A stretch of DNA of 64,000 nucleotides from Tabrizicola sp. (GCF_016792905.1 NZ_JAEULP010000088.1:62001-126000); one strand, 5' to 3'. Positions 15,736 through 23,304 are shown, counted from the first letter of the stretch. The notes: generated by a model from the sequence alone, not told the origin. A program made the numbers and translations.

Positions 15736-16836
15736 TCAGCCCATCCCGCCCGCGATCAGCCGGTCGGCGAGCGACAGATAGGGCGCGGCGAGCGGGCTGT
15801 CGGTCGCCGCGACCGGCGTTCCCGCGTCGCCCGCCACCCGCACGTCCAGCGCCAGCGGCAGCTCGCCCAGGAACGGCAGGTCCAGCTTCCGTGCCTCGGC
15901 CGCGACGCCGCCATGGCCGAAGATGTGGCTCTCGTGCCCGCAGTTCGGACAGACATAGGTCGACATGTTCTCCACGAGGCCCAGCACGGGGGTCTTCAGC
16001 TTGTGGAACATGTCCAGGGCCTTCCGCGCATCCAGAAGCGCCACGTCTTGCGGGGTCGAGACCACGATCGCCCCCGTCAACTGCGTCCTCTGGCAGAGCG
16101 TCAGCTGCACATCCCCCGTCCCCGGCGGCAGGTCGATGATGAGGACGTCGAGCTTGCCCCATGCCACCTGCCCCAGAAGCTGCTGCAAGGCCCCCATCAG
16201 CATCGGCCCCCGCCAGACCACCGCCTCGTTCTCCTTCATCATGAGGCCGATCGACATCATCGTCACCCCATGCGCGACCAGCGGTTCGATGGTCTTGCCG
16301 TCCGGGCTGGAGGGCCGCTGCGACACCCCCATCATCTTCGGCTGGCTCGGCCCATAGATATCTGCGTCCAGAAGCCCAACCTTCCGGCCCCGCCGCGCCA
16401 GCGCCACCGCAAGGTTCGATGCCACCGTGGATTTCCCCACGCCCCCCTTGCCGGAGGCCACGGCGATGATCCGGTCGATCCCCGAAATCCGCTGCGGCCC
16501 GCCCGATTGCGGCGTCGGGTGCTGGCCGATTTTCAAGGACGGCGGGGCCGCCTTGGCCGCCGGGCCATGCGCCGTCATCACCAACTGCACCGACGTCACC
16601 CCGGGCAGGGCCTTCAGTTTTGCTTCCGCCGCCGCCTGCGCGGAACCCAACGTCCGGGCCTCGTCCGGCGTCGCCGCCTCGATCACGAAGCGCACCACGC
16701 CCCCCTCGACCGACAGGGCACGAATCAGGTCGCGGCTCACCAGATCGCCGCCGCCGGGCAGCGCGATCCCCGCCAGCACCCGCATCACAAGCTCCCGATC
16801 CACCGCCATCGTTTCAACTCCGCTGAAGATTTGCAC
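15736..16836 (-). CDS. mrp: Mrp/ApbC-type P-loop Fe-S cluster carrier
   Basis: 366 residues. An N-terminal MIP18/DUF59-like domain (about 1-95) is followed by the deviant Walker [12 protein letters not shown] and a MinD-like NTPase. The C-terminal CPNCGH (CxxC) binds a bridging 4Fe-4S cluster in the dimer. It delivers Fe-S clusters to apoproteins in the cytoplasm, such as respiratory complex I parts in related bacteria. GGAG lies 8 bases before the ATG. It is monocistronic, closed by a strong terminator. Confidence 0.92.
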   Translation of the reverse strand: MQIFSGVETMAVDRELVMRVLAGIALPGGGDLVSRDLIRALSVEGGVVRFVIEAATPDEARTLGSAQAAAEAKLKALPGVTSVQLVMTAHGPAAKAAPPSLKIGQHPTPQSGGPQRISGIDRIIAVASGKGGVGKSTVASNLAVALARRGRKVGLLDADIYGPSQPKMMGVSQRPSSPDGKTIEPLVAHGVTMMSIGLMMKENEAVVWRGPMLMGALQQLLGQVAWGKLDVLIIDLPPGTGDVQLTLCQRTQLTGAIVVSTPQDVALLDARKALDMFHKLKTPVLGLVENMSTYVCPNCGHESHIFGHGGVAAEARKLDLPFLGELPLALDVRVAGDAGTPVAATDSPLAAPYLSLADRLIAGGMG

Positions 16837-16943
16837 TAAGGTCGTAGCGTTTCACCGCAAGGGCAAGGTCCGTTGACCATTTGCTCAAAAAATCGGCGAA
16901 GACCTTGATCAATCATGACATTTCCGTGACGTCAGCCATGCGC

Positions 16944-16960
16944 ATGCTGCATGGCAGCAT
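16944..16960. promoter_or_regulatory. Perfect palindrome upstream of the DUF1127/CcsR locus
   Basis: ATGCTGC-ATG-GCAGCAT is a perfect 7+7 inverted repeat in the 221-base gap between divergent mrp and the DUF1127 gene. It is followed by TTGATC and by further TGCA-containing short repeats to about 17010. It is the best operator candidate for this locus. No convincing RpoH-type promoter could be fixed by eye. Confidence 0.45.
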
Positions 16961-17057
16961 TGATCAGACCCGCTATTGTGCATCTGCAGCATGAGGCGCA
17001 TGTTACCCCTAACAACGCAACAGACGTTGCCGATGAACCTGAAGAGGCTTGAGTAAG

Positions 17058-17273
17058 ATGGCTTATGTGAACACCACCCCCGTTGCCCGCAAGGGTTTTG
17101 CTGACCGCCTGGCTTTCGTGAAGGACATCGTCCTGACCGCGTTCAACCAGCGCCGCGTCTACGCCCGCACCGTGGCCGAACTGAATTCGCTCACCGACCG
17201 TGAGCTCGTCGATCTCGGCATCTCGCGCCTCGGCATCACCGAGATCGCCCGCGAGGCCGCCTACGGCAAATAA
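17058..17273 (+). CDS. DUF1127 small basic protein, CcaF1-like
   Basis: 71 residues from the ATG at 17058, which has GAAGAGG ten bases upstream; an in-frame TTG at 17049 is too close to it. The C-terminal half is the DUF1127/YjiS motif: RRVYARTVAELNSLTDRELVDLGISR followed by an IAREAAYGK end. In Rhodobacter sphaeroides the homologue-type protein CcaF1 is an RNA-binding protein co-transcribed with and needed for maturation of the CcsR small RNAs. The hairpin array that starts 8 bases after this stop makes the same role very likely here. Confidence 0.9.
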   Translation: MAYVNTTPVARKGFADRLAFVKDIVLTAFNQRRVYARTVAELNSLTDRELVDLGISRLGITEIAREAAYGK

Positions 17274-17280
17274 GTTTCGC

Positions 17281-17353
17281 CCGGGGTCCCTCCTCCTCCC
17301 TGGACCCCGGCGACCTGCGGCGATGCCCCTCCCTCCTCCCTGGGCACCGCCGC
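17281..17353 (+). ncRNA. CcsR-like RNA unit 1
   Basis: First hairpin: CCGGGGTCC (17281-17289) pairs perfectly with GGACCCCGG (17302-17310) around a CTCCTCCTCCCT loop. Second hairpin: 17317-17328 with 17342-17353, one A-C mismatch. It is followed by a type-A spacer with its own small hairpin GGACC/GGTCC at 17362-17376. Confidence 0.85.
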
Positions 17354-17386
17354 CCCCATTCGGACCGCGAAGGTCCACCCTGATCG

Positions 17387-17453
17387 GACGCCTCTCCTCC
17401 TCCCTGGCGTCTGGTAACGCGGCGGTGCCAATCCTCCTCCCTGGCATTGCCGC
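17387..17453 (+). ncRNA. CcsR-like RNA unit 2
   Basis: First hairpin: GACGCC (17387-17392) with GGCGTC (17406-17411). Second hairpin: 17419-17429 with 17443-17453, 11 pairs including two G-T. Both loops contain CCTCCTCCC. A type-A spacer follows, with small hairpin GGGCC-AAAA-GGCCC at 17463-17476. Confidence 0.85.
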
Positions 17454-17485
17454 CCCCATTCCGGGCCAAAAGGCCCAACCCCATC

Positions 17486-17555
17486 GGGTGCCCTCCCTCC
17501 TCCCCGGGCGCCTGGTACTCGCGGCGGGGCCTCTCCTCCTCCCTGGCCCCGCCGC
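17486..17555 (+). ncRNA. CcsR-like RNA unit 3
   Basis: First hairpin: GGGTGCCC (17486-17493) with GGGCGCCT (17506-17513), two G-T pairs. Second hairpin: GCGGCGGGGCC (17521-17531) with GGCCCCGCCGC (17545-17555), perfect. Both loops carry CCTCCTCCC. The next spacer is the short, hairpin-free type B. Confidence 0.85.
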
Positions 17556-17568
17556 GTGAAACCATCCC

Positions 17569-17635
17569 GAGCCCGCTCCTCCTCCCAGGGCTTGTGATCC
17601 GCGGCGATGCCTCTCCTCCTCCCTGGCATCGCCGC
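17569..17635 (+). ncRNA. CcsR-like RNA unit 4
   Basis: First hairpin: GAGCCC (17569-17574) with GGGCTT (17588-17593). Second hairpin: GCGGCGATGCC (17601-17611) with GGCATCGCCGC (17625-17635), perfect. Both loops carry CCTCCTCCC. The type-A spacer after it has CAGGCC/GGCCTG at 17644-17660. Confidence 0.85.
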
Positions 17636-17669
17636 CCCCATTCCAGGCCGAAAAGGCCTGAACCTGATC

Positions 17670-17737
17670 GGGCGCCTCTCCTCCTCCCTGGCGCCTGGTA
17701 ACGCGGCGGGGCCTCCCTCCTCCCTGGCCCCGCCGCG
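17670..17737 (+). ncRNA. CcsR-like RNA unit 5
   Basis: First hairpin: GGGCGCC (17670-17676) with GGCGCCT (17690-17696). Second hairpin: 12 perfect pairs between 17702-17713 and 17726-17737. Both loops carry CCTCCTCCC. A type-B spacer follows. Confidence 0.85.
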
Positions 17738-17752
17738 CCAACTCATCCCGAA

Positions 17753-17816
17753 GGCCCCCTCCTCCTCCCTGGGGCCGGACGGATCGCGGCGGGCCCCTCC
17801 TCCTGGGCACCGCCGC
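17753..17816 (+). ncRNA. CcsR-like RNA unit 6, with a decayed second loop
   Basis: First hairpin: GGCCCC (17753-17758) with GGGGCC (17771-17776), loop with CCTCCTCCC. Second hairpin: GCGGCG and GCCC (17786-17796) with GGGC and CGCCGC (17805-17816), loop only CTCCTCCT, so the final CCC of the motif is missing. A type-A spacer follows (CGGGC/GCCCG at 17825-17840). Confidence 0.8.
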
Positions 17817-17849
17817 CCCCATTCCGGGCGCGAAAGCCCGAAGGCCATC

Positions 17850-17920
17850 GGTCGCCCACCCTCCTCCCGGGCGCGCCGACCCTGCGGCGGCCCTCTCTCC
17901 TCCTCCCTGAGGGTCGCCGC
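17850..17920 (+). ncRNA. CcsR-like RNA unit 7 (last)
   Basis: First hairpin: GGTCGCCC (17850-17857) with GGGCGCGCC (17869-17877), one bulge. Second hairpin: 12 pairs between 17884-17895 and 17909-17920. Both loops carry CCTCCTCCC. The last stem is followed by CTTTCCCC, a weak tail, so read-through to the transporter gene is possible. Confidence 0.82.
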
Positions 17921-17989
17921 CTTTCCCCTCTTGCAGCCCGGCCCTGCCCACGGAATAGTCCCGCGACGCCATTCGCCTGGGACACCATC

Positions 17990-19138
17990 ATGCGGGCCTC
18001 GGTCCTGTCTGCCGCCACCGTCGCCGCATTGGTGGGCTATGCCGCCTCGGTCGCGATCGTGCTCTCAGCCGCCACCGCGCTTGGGGCCACGCCGGGCCAG
18101 ACCGCGAGCTGGCTCCTCGCCATCTGCCTCGGCAAGGCCGCGGGCTCCGCCTTCCTGTCCTGGCGGGCGAAGGTCCCCATGGTCCTCGCCTGGTCCACCC
18201 CCGGCGCCGCGCTCATCGCCGCCACCCAGGGCATCAGCTTTGCCGAAGGAGCGGGCGCCTTCGTCGTCACCGGCCTCCTGATCGCCGCGACCGGCCTGAT
18301 CCGCCCCTTGGGAGCCCTCGTCGCCCGCATCCCCGACGGCATCGCCGCCGGGATGCTCGCGGGCGTCCTCCTGCCCTTCTGCCTGAAGGGCGCCACCGCC
18401 GCGCAGGGCCTGCCCGCCCTCGTCCTGCCGATGGTCGCCGTTTTCCTGGTGGTCCGCCTCTGGAACCCGGCTATGGCAACGCTCGCCGCCTTCGCCACCG
18501 GCATCGCGCTGGCGCTTCTCACCGGGTCCGACCTATCGACCCTCCACCTCTCCGCGCCTCTCCTCCAAGTCACGCTCCCGGAGTTTCGCCCCGGCGTGAT
18601 CCTCGGCCTCGCGCTGCCGCTCTACCTTGTCACCATGGCCTCGCAGAACCTGCCCGGCTTTGCCACGCTCCGCGCCGCGGGCTACGAACCGCCGGTCAGC
18701 GCGGCCCTCACCACGACGGGCCTGATCTCCACCGTCACCGCCTTCTTCGGCGCCCATACCGTCAGCATGGCCGCGATCACCGCCGCCATCTGCCTTGGCC
18801 CGGATGTCCATCCCGACAAGGAGCGGCGCTGGATCGTCGGTCCCGCCTATGCCGGTGCCTGGGTGCTCCTCGGCCTCCTCTCGCCCACTGTCCTGCAGCT
18901 TCTCGCCGCCCTGCCCGCCCCCGTGGTCGCGGCGCTGGTGGCGCTGGCGCTTCTCGGGCCGCTGACGGGCGCCCTGACCGCAGCCTTCGCCCATCCCGAC
19001 CAGCGCCTGCCCGCCACGCTGACCCTTGTCACCACCGCCTCGGGCATGGCCGCCTTCGGGATCGGCGCTGCCTTCTGGGGCCTGATGGTCGGCCTTGCCG
19101 TCTGGGGGCTGGAGCACCTGAAGCTCCGCCGCGCCTGA
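17990..19138 (+). CDS. BenE-family (benzoate/H+ symporter-like) transporter
   Basis: 382 residues, almost wholly hydrophobic, with about 11-12 membrane helices. The pattern AWSTPGAALIAA near residue 70, RIPDGIAAGMLAGVLLPF near 115 and the central GAHTVSMAAITAAICLG match the BenE branch of nucleobase/aromatic acid transporters. The first helices and the length fit the family. The start is 69 bases after the CcsR array with no strong terminator between; a GTCCC/GGGAC hairpin (17958-17983) covers the weak GGGA ribosome site. No benzoate catabolic gene is nearby, so the substrate is open. Confidence 0.85.
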   Translation: MRASVLSAATVAALVGYAASVAIVLSAATALGATPGQTASWLLAICLGKAAGSAFLSWRAKVPMVLAWSTPGAALIAATQGISFAEGAGAFVVTGLLIAATGLIRPLGALVARIPDGIAAGMLAGVLLPFCLKGATAAQGLPALVLPMVAVFLVVRLWNPAMATLAAFATGIALALLTGSDLSTLHLSAPLLQVTLPEFRPGVILGLALPLYLVTMASQNLPGFATLRAAGYEPPVSAALTTTGLISTVTAFFGAHTVSMAAITAAICLGPDVHPDKERRWIVGPAYAGAWVLLGLLSPTVLQLLAALPAPVVAALVALALLGPLTGALTAAFAHPDQRLPATLTLVTTASGMAAFGIGAAFWGLMVGLAVWGLEHLKLRRA

Positions 19139-19222
19139 CGCGCAAGGGCGCGACATCGGCTCGCTTGACCGACTCAAGGCTTGCGTCACAGTCTGCGGGT
19201 ACAACCGGGAAAGGCCCGCACC

Positions 19223-19888
19223 ATGCTGCTTCGCGCCCTCGTTCTGCTCTGCCTCTCCGCCCTGCCTGCGCTTGCCGAGCCGATCTGCGACCCCGACCGG
19301 GGCACCGCGCTTTCGGTCACGGGCGTCGCGGCGAACGACACGCTCAACATGCGCACCGGTCCGGCGGCCTCCTATGCGCTTGTCTCCCGCATACGCCCCG
19401 GCGAAAGCGGCGTGACCGCGACCGGCCGCGTCGCCTGGTCCAAGGGCCAGTGCTACACCACCTGTTCGGGCGCAGAAGGCGGCCTGAACGACATCGGCCG
19501 CTCCATCGCCTATGGCTGCAAGGCCAAGGGCGGGATCTGGTACGAAGTCCGGCGCAAGAACGGCGATACCGGCTGGGCCTCGGCCAAGTTCCTCGACCTT
19601 GCCGACGACGGCATGGTGATTGAACCGCCCCCGCCGCCCAAGCCCGAGGTCGAGGCCCGCCTCTCCTACTCCTGCGGCTCGGCAGGCAAGATGAAAGTGG
19701 TGATCTACAAGGGCGGCAAGACAGCGGATGTGACGATCGGCGGCAAGACCTACCTCGTGGTGCGGAAAGAGCATCTGGTCCTGCGCTTCTCCTATGCCGC
19801 CGGTGACGGCGCGCGCCTCCGCGGCGGGACCGAGCTGGTCGAGTGGCGCTGGCCCGGCGGCAACAAGGTGACCTGCACCGGCAACTGA
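19223..19888 (+). CDS. Secreted SH3-domain protein with a C-terminal MliC-like domain
   Basis: 221 residues from the ATG at 19223 (GGGAAAGG about 9 bases upstream). Signal peptide 1-18; a bacterial SH3 domain about 30-125 (LNMRTGPAASYALVSRI, then WYEVRRKNGDTGWASAKFL); a proline linker 135-142; and a domain 146-221 with YSCGSAGKMKVV, a strand-rich middle and a final Cys218. The last domain resembles MliC/PliC lysozyme inhibitors in length, the opening YxC pattern and the two cysteines. A role in binding the cell wall while blocking host or rival lysozyme is possible; the MliC call is tentative. Confidence 0.7.
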   Translation: MLLRALVLLCLSALPALAEPICDPDRGTALSVTGVAANDTLNMRTGPAASYALVSRIRPGESGVTATGRVAWSKGQCYTTCSGAEGGLNDIGRSIAYGCKAKGGIWYEVRRKNGDTGWASAKFLDLADDGMVIEPPPPPKPEVEARLSYSCGSAGKMKVVIYKGGKTADVTIGGKTYLVVRKEHLVLRFSYAAGDGARLRGGTELVEWRWPGGNKVTCTGN

Positions 19889-20012
19889 GGCCTCCCCGTG
19901 CGACTTCCTCTCCTGGTCGGTTCCGGTCCGGCGTGGGGCATGGCTACGCGACGTCTGCACGAAGTGGATCGATGTGCGGGTTCGTGAGGTTCGGCCCGGC
20001 GCCGAAACCCGG

Positions 20013-20651
20013 TCAGCCGCCCAAGAGCTTGGTGTCAAAGGTCATCGACAGGCCGAAGAGACCGCTCTGCTGCTCCGAACTGTCGTAGTAGCGCAGATCG
20101 ACCTCCGCCTCGTCGCTGATCGCGTAGCTTACGCCCAGATCCCAGGTCTTCTCGTCCGGGTCCCCGTCCTGCTGAAACAGCCCGACATTGGCCGACAGCG
20201 TCACCTGGTCGGTCAGCATCTGCTCTGCCCCAACCTCGATACTGCCAAGCGAGCTTTCCGGGTCATAAGTCAGGTCGGTCGACAGCCCCAACCGCTCGCC
20301 AACCGCGACACCAAGGGACAGCCCGATCTCGCCGCAGCAATCGCCCCCGTCATTGGGATAGAGATACCGCGTGTAGGAGAGGTCATAGCTGAACCCGCTG
20401 GCCAGTTCCTGGCGATAGCCCGCATAGAGACTGATCTCGGTCGCCGCATCATCATTGGCGACAAGCCCTTGAAACCCTGCGTAAAACCCCTGCACTTCTG
20501 CCTCCAGATAGGCGCTCGACTCTTGCGTGGCGTTGCCTTTCGGGAAGCGCAGGTCCAGCTTGCCCCCGCCAAGAACCATCAGCCCTTCGGCGCTGGCAGG
20601 TGCTGCGACCGACAGGGCAAGGGTAGCAATTCCGACGAAGCGGGTGTTCAT
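20013..20651 (-). CDS. TorF-type putative outer-membrane porin
   Basis: 212 residues. A signal peptide (MNTRFVGIATLALSVAAPASA) precedes alternating-pattern beta strands: YAGYRQELASGFSYDLSYTRYLYP, GLSTDLTYDPES and a strand ending near DVRY-type DLRYYD. The size and strand pattern fit the small TorF-like family of putative porins, mostly 10-12 strands. An adjacent Cys-Cys pair (DCCGE) lies in a loop. GAGGA sits before the ATG. It is 34 bases downstream of the membrane-bound LuxR-type gene and probably its target or operon partner. Confidence 0.75.
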   Translation of the reverse strand: MNTRFVGIATLALSVAAPASAEGLMVLGGGKLDLRFPKGNATQESSAYLEAEVQGFYAGFQGLVANDDAATEISLYAGYRQELASGFSYDLSYTRYLYPNDGGDCCGEIGLSLGVAVGERLGLSTDLTYDPESSLGSIEVGAEQMLTDQVTLSANVGLFQQDGDPDEKTWDLGVSYAISDEAEVDLRYYDSSEQQSGLFGLSMTFDTKLLGG

Positions 20652-20685
20652 GGTCGTGGTCCTCATAAAAGTCCCGAAGGGGGCG

Positions 20686-21252
20686 TCAGGTGGCCTTCTG
20701 GATCACGGTCAGGTTCGGCCCGTCGCGCGCCGAACTCTCCACCGTCTCGAACAGGCTTTCCAGGAAATAGGCCGAAAGCTCCGCCCGCCCCGACAGACCG
20801 GACTTGCGGTAGATCGACTGGGCCTGCTGGCGGATCGTTGCTTCCGACGTATCCCGCGCGATCGAGATTTCCTTTTGCGAGACACCCTTCAGCATCAGCC
20901 CCGCGATATCCGCTTCGGCCGCAGTCAGCCTCCAGACCTGGAACTGGGTGTCGATGGCCATGCTCAGCGCCTCGATCTCGCGGTGCTGCTGGGCGCGCCA
21001 GGCATCGCCCTGCGCCACCGACCGGATGATGTTGTTGGTGATCGCCTCCTGCTCGGCGCGCAGGTCGATCACGCCGTGCACCGTCCAGGCAACCGCCACC
21101 ATGGCCGCGAGCAGCATCAGCTTTTCGGTCAGGTCGATGGCGACTTCTTGCCAGGGCGGAAACTCCGGCTCTCGGGCCAGATCAAGGGCCATCAGACCAA
21201 GCATGACAAAGGCGATGATCCCGATCAGCAGCTTCAGTCTTCTGTTGGCCAT
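20686..21252 (-). CDS. Membrane-anchored LuxR-type (GerE) transcription factor
   Basis: 188 residues from the ATG at 21252, which has GAGGGACC upstream. Two membrane helices (about 8-24 and 44-60) precede a linker and a C-terminal GerE helix-turn-helix (107-165): LTAAEADIAGLMLKGVSQKEIS then SEATIRQQAQSIYRKSGLSGR. There is no receiver or autoinducer domain, so the signal probably acts through the membrane part. The neighbouring porin gene in the same operon suggests an envelope-sensing circuit. Such one-component membrane LuxR proteins are uncommon but known. Confidence 0.85.
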   Translation of the reverse strand: MANRRLKLLIGIIAFVMLGLMALDLAREPEFPPWQEVAIDLTEKLMLLAAMVAVAWTVHGVIDLRAEQEAITNNIIRSVAQGDAWRAQQHREIEALSMAIDTQFQVWRLTAAEADIAGLMLKGVSQKEISIARDTSEATIRQQAQSIYRKSGLSGRAELSAYFLESLFETVESSARDGPNLTVIQKAT

Positions 21253-21411
21253 GATGGTCCCTCGCAATAGCTGCCCAAGGTTAGGGGACGAAGGGCGACC
21301 GCAGCAATCCGACATACATCATAGACCGTCGCATCCGGTGTTCAGCGGATTTTCACACCAGTCGGGCCGGCCCATCGTCGGCGCACTGGCTCAACCCGAA
21401 AGGAACGCACC

Positions 21412-22137
21412 ATGCAACGCATGACCCTTATCTTCCTGGCCGCGCTTGTCAGCCCGCAAGCCGCCCTTGCCGCCGACCCGGTCCTGCCGGTTTTCGCGGT
21501 GGAACACTTCGCTATCCCCAAGCCCAACCCCTTTGTCTCGCTTGAGGTTGGTCACACCCGCACAATGCGCGGCACCCATACCAACGGCGACCCGATTGCC
21601 GAACTTGCAGTCCAAAGCGTCCAGGGCCCCGGCCCGGTCATCCTTGGGGTGCCCACTGTCCTGGTGCTGGACGAAGCGTTCGAGAATGGCGTCTTGGTCG
21701 AACGCACCTTCGATTACTATGCGACCGACGCGGACGGGAACCTGTGGTACTTTGGCGAGGATGTCACCAACTTCCGCTATGACGACGCTGGCAAACTGAC
21801 CGGCACCGACAGCAAATCCGCATGGCGCGCAGGCGTCAATGGCGCCCTGCCCGGCATTTCGGTTCCGGGTGCCCCGACGGTCGGCATGAACCTGTTTCAG
21901 GAACATGCACCCCAGGAAGCAGCGATGGACTATGCCGAGGTTCTGGCGATCGATATGGAAATCACGGTGCCGGCCGGCACCTTTCACGACGTCATGAAAA
22001 CCTTCGAGGCCAGCACAGCCGAACCGGACCTGCGCGAGTTCAAATATTATGCCCCGGGTGCGGGCATGATCCGGGCCGACGAAGACCTGTCCGAAGCCCT
22101 GGACAACCCGGCCGTGGTGGTCGAACAGCAACCCTGA
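21412..22137 (+). CDS. Conserved secreted protein of unknown function
   Basis: 241 residues. Signal peptide 1-20 (cut after ALAAD). The mature part has NPFVSLEVGHTRTM, then GVLVERTFDYYATDADGNLWYFGED, and later VPAGTFHDVMKTFE and EFKYYAPGAGMIR. I recognise this as a widespread bacterial secreted family with a lipid- or ligand-holder-like beta fold, but it has no established function and I assign none. It is divergent from the membrane LuxR gene (160 bases between them) and has a hairpin 10 bases after its stop. Confidence 0.7.
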   Translation: MQRMTLIFLAALVSPQAALAADPVLPVFAVEHFAIPKPNPFVSLEVGHTRTMRGTHTNGDPIAELAVQSVQGPGPVILGVPTVLVLDEAFENGVLVERTFDYYATDADGNLWYFGEDVTNFRYDDAGKLTGTDSKSAWRAGVNGALPGISVPGAPTVGMNLFQEHAPQEAAMDYAEVLAIDMEITVPAGTFHDVMKTFEASTAEPDLREFKYYAPGAGMIRADEDLSEALDNPAVVVEQQP

Positions 22138-22147
22138 CCGGGCTCGG

Positions 22148-22172
22148 CCGGGCGGGGGCTTTCCCCGCCTGG
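22148..22172 (+). terminator. GC-rich hairpin after the secreted protein gene
   Basis: CCGGGCGGGG (22148-22157) pairs with CCCCGCCTGG (22163-22172) with one G-T pair and a 5-base loop. No T-run follows. The remaining bases up to 22431 show no gene I can support; a GGGAA ribosome site precedes mtnP. Confidence 0.5.
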
Positions 22173-22431
22173 CGCAGGTCATGCGGGATCAGTCGATGTT
22201 GCAGCCTGCATCGGCATGGGCGACCGTGATCTCCGCCCTCGCGCACTGCACGGGAAGTCCGGGCCAGCTTCACCCACCTGCCCGCCGCCGAAAACCCGGA
22301 CGAACCCAGAGAGATCGCACCAATATCATGAAATCATTCAAGATTGCTCAGTATCATTCTGTGTGACGCGCCCTCTTCCCCCTCCCCTCCGACCCGTCTA
22401 TCCTCTTCGCGGCACTCGGAAGGGAACCCTC

Positions 22432-23304
22432 ATGCAGACCATGCTCGGCGTGATCGGAGGATCGGGGGTCTATCAGATCGACGGGCTGGAAGGCGCGGCT
22501 TGGGTCCAGGTCAAGACCCCCTGGGGCAAGCCATCGGACGAGGTGCTGGTCGGCCGCCTGAATGGCCTCCCCGTCGCCTTTCTGCCCCGCCACGGAAGGG
22601 GCCACGTCCATGATCCCGCGACCGTCCCCTACCGGGCCAACATCGACGCCCTGAAACGCATCGGCTGCACCGACATCCTCGCCGTCTCCGCCGTCGGTTC
22701 CCTCCGCGAGGATTTCGCCCCCGGAGATTTCGTCGTCGTCGACCAGTACATCGACCGCACCACCCGGCGCCCGCCCTCGTTCTTCGGCCCGGGCCTCGTT
22801 GCCCATGTCAGCCTCGCGGACCCGACCTGCCCCCGCCTTGGTTCCCTCGCGGCGGAAGCGGCCCGCGCCGAAGGCCTGACGGTCCATCAGGGGGCCACCT
22901 ACCTGTCCATGGAAGGCCCCCAGTTTTCCACTCGCGCCGAAAGCCGGATGTACCGCGCCTGGGGCGCCGACGTGATCGGGATGACCGGAATGTCCGAAGC
23001 CCGCCTCGCCCGCGAGGCCGAGCTGTGCTACGCCTCCCTCGCGATGGTGACGGACTACGACTGCTGGCACGACAGCCACGGCGCGGTAGATGTCGCCCAG
23101 GTCATCGCCGTGGTCCACGCCAACGCCGCCGCGGCCCGCGGCCTTATCGCCCGCCTGCCCGCGCTCCTGTCCCCCAACCGCCAGCCCTGCCCGCACTGCT
23201 GCGACCGCGCCCTGACCCACGCCCTGATGACCGCCCCCGACAAGCGCGACCCGGAACTTCTCGCCAAACTCGACGCCGTGGCGGGACGGGTACTGTCGCC
23301 GTGA
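22432..23304 (+). CDS. mtnP: S-methyl-5'-thioadenosine phosphorylase
   Basis: 290 residues from the ATG at 22432 (GGGAA upstream). It cleaves methylthioadenosine from polyamine and homoserine-lactone synthesis into adenine and methylthioribose-1-phosphate. Motifs: GVIGGSGVYQIDG at the N-terminus, LPRHGRGH, the phosphate site, MEGPQFSTRAESRMYR and the C-terminal ISVVTDYDCW-like block here read MVTDYDCWHD. The adenine product would be used by apt (25029-25562) in the same gene run. Its stop overlaps the GTG of the next gene (GTGA). Confidence 0.93.
   Translation: MQTMLGVIGGSGVYQIDGLEGAAWVQVKTPWGKPSDEVLVGRLNGLPVAFLPRHGRGHVHDPATVPYRANIDALKRIGCTDILAVSAVGSLREDFAPGDFVVVDQYIDRTTRRPPSFFGPGLVAHVSLADPTCPRLGSLAAEAARAEGLTVHQGATYLSMEGPQFSTRAESRMYRAWGADVIGMTGMSEARLAREAELCYASLAMVTDYDCWHDSHGAVDVAQVIAVVHANAAAARGLIARLPALLSPNRQPCPHCCDRALTHALMTAPDKRDPELLAKLDAVAGRVLSP

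Larger units (their letters stand above)
17281..17920 (+). repeat. CcsR/'cuckoo'-type array: seven paired units, fourteen CCTCCTCCC hairpins
   Basis: Over 640 bases, fourteen stem-loops follow one another, and the loop of thirteen holds an exact CCTCCTCCC. They form seven units of 64-73 bases, each with a first stem of variable sequence and a second stem that always begins GCGGC and ends GCCGC. Units start at 17281, 17387, 17486, 17569, 17670, 17753 and 17850. In the second stems both arms change together (ATGCC/GGCAT against GGGCC/GGCCC), so structure is selected. R. sphaeroides CcsR RNAs have the same loops, the same upstream DUF1127 gene and, as I recall, four copies. The loop is complementary to Shine-Dalgarno sequences. 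Confidence 0.93.

Noticed and set aside
17281-17920. CRISPR array
   Set aside because: The repeated parts are hairpins with loop motif and variable stems, the spacers are similar to each other rather than unique, and no cas gene is nearby.
16932-17972. Minus-strand frame of 346 codons across the CcsR-like array
   Set aside because: It is the complement of the repeated GC-rich hairpins, with a low-complexity Arg/Gly composition and no ribosome site; it arises from the repeats.
17990-19138. Benzoate-degradation island
   Set aside because: Only a BenE-type transporter is present; no ring-hydroxylating or cleavage genes are nearby.
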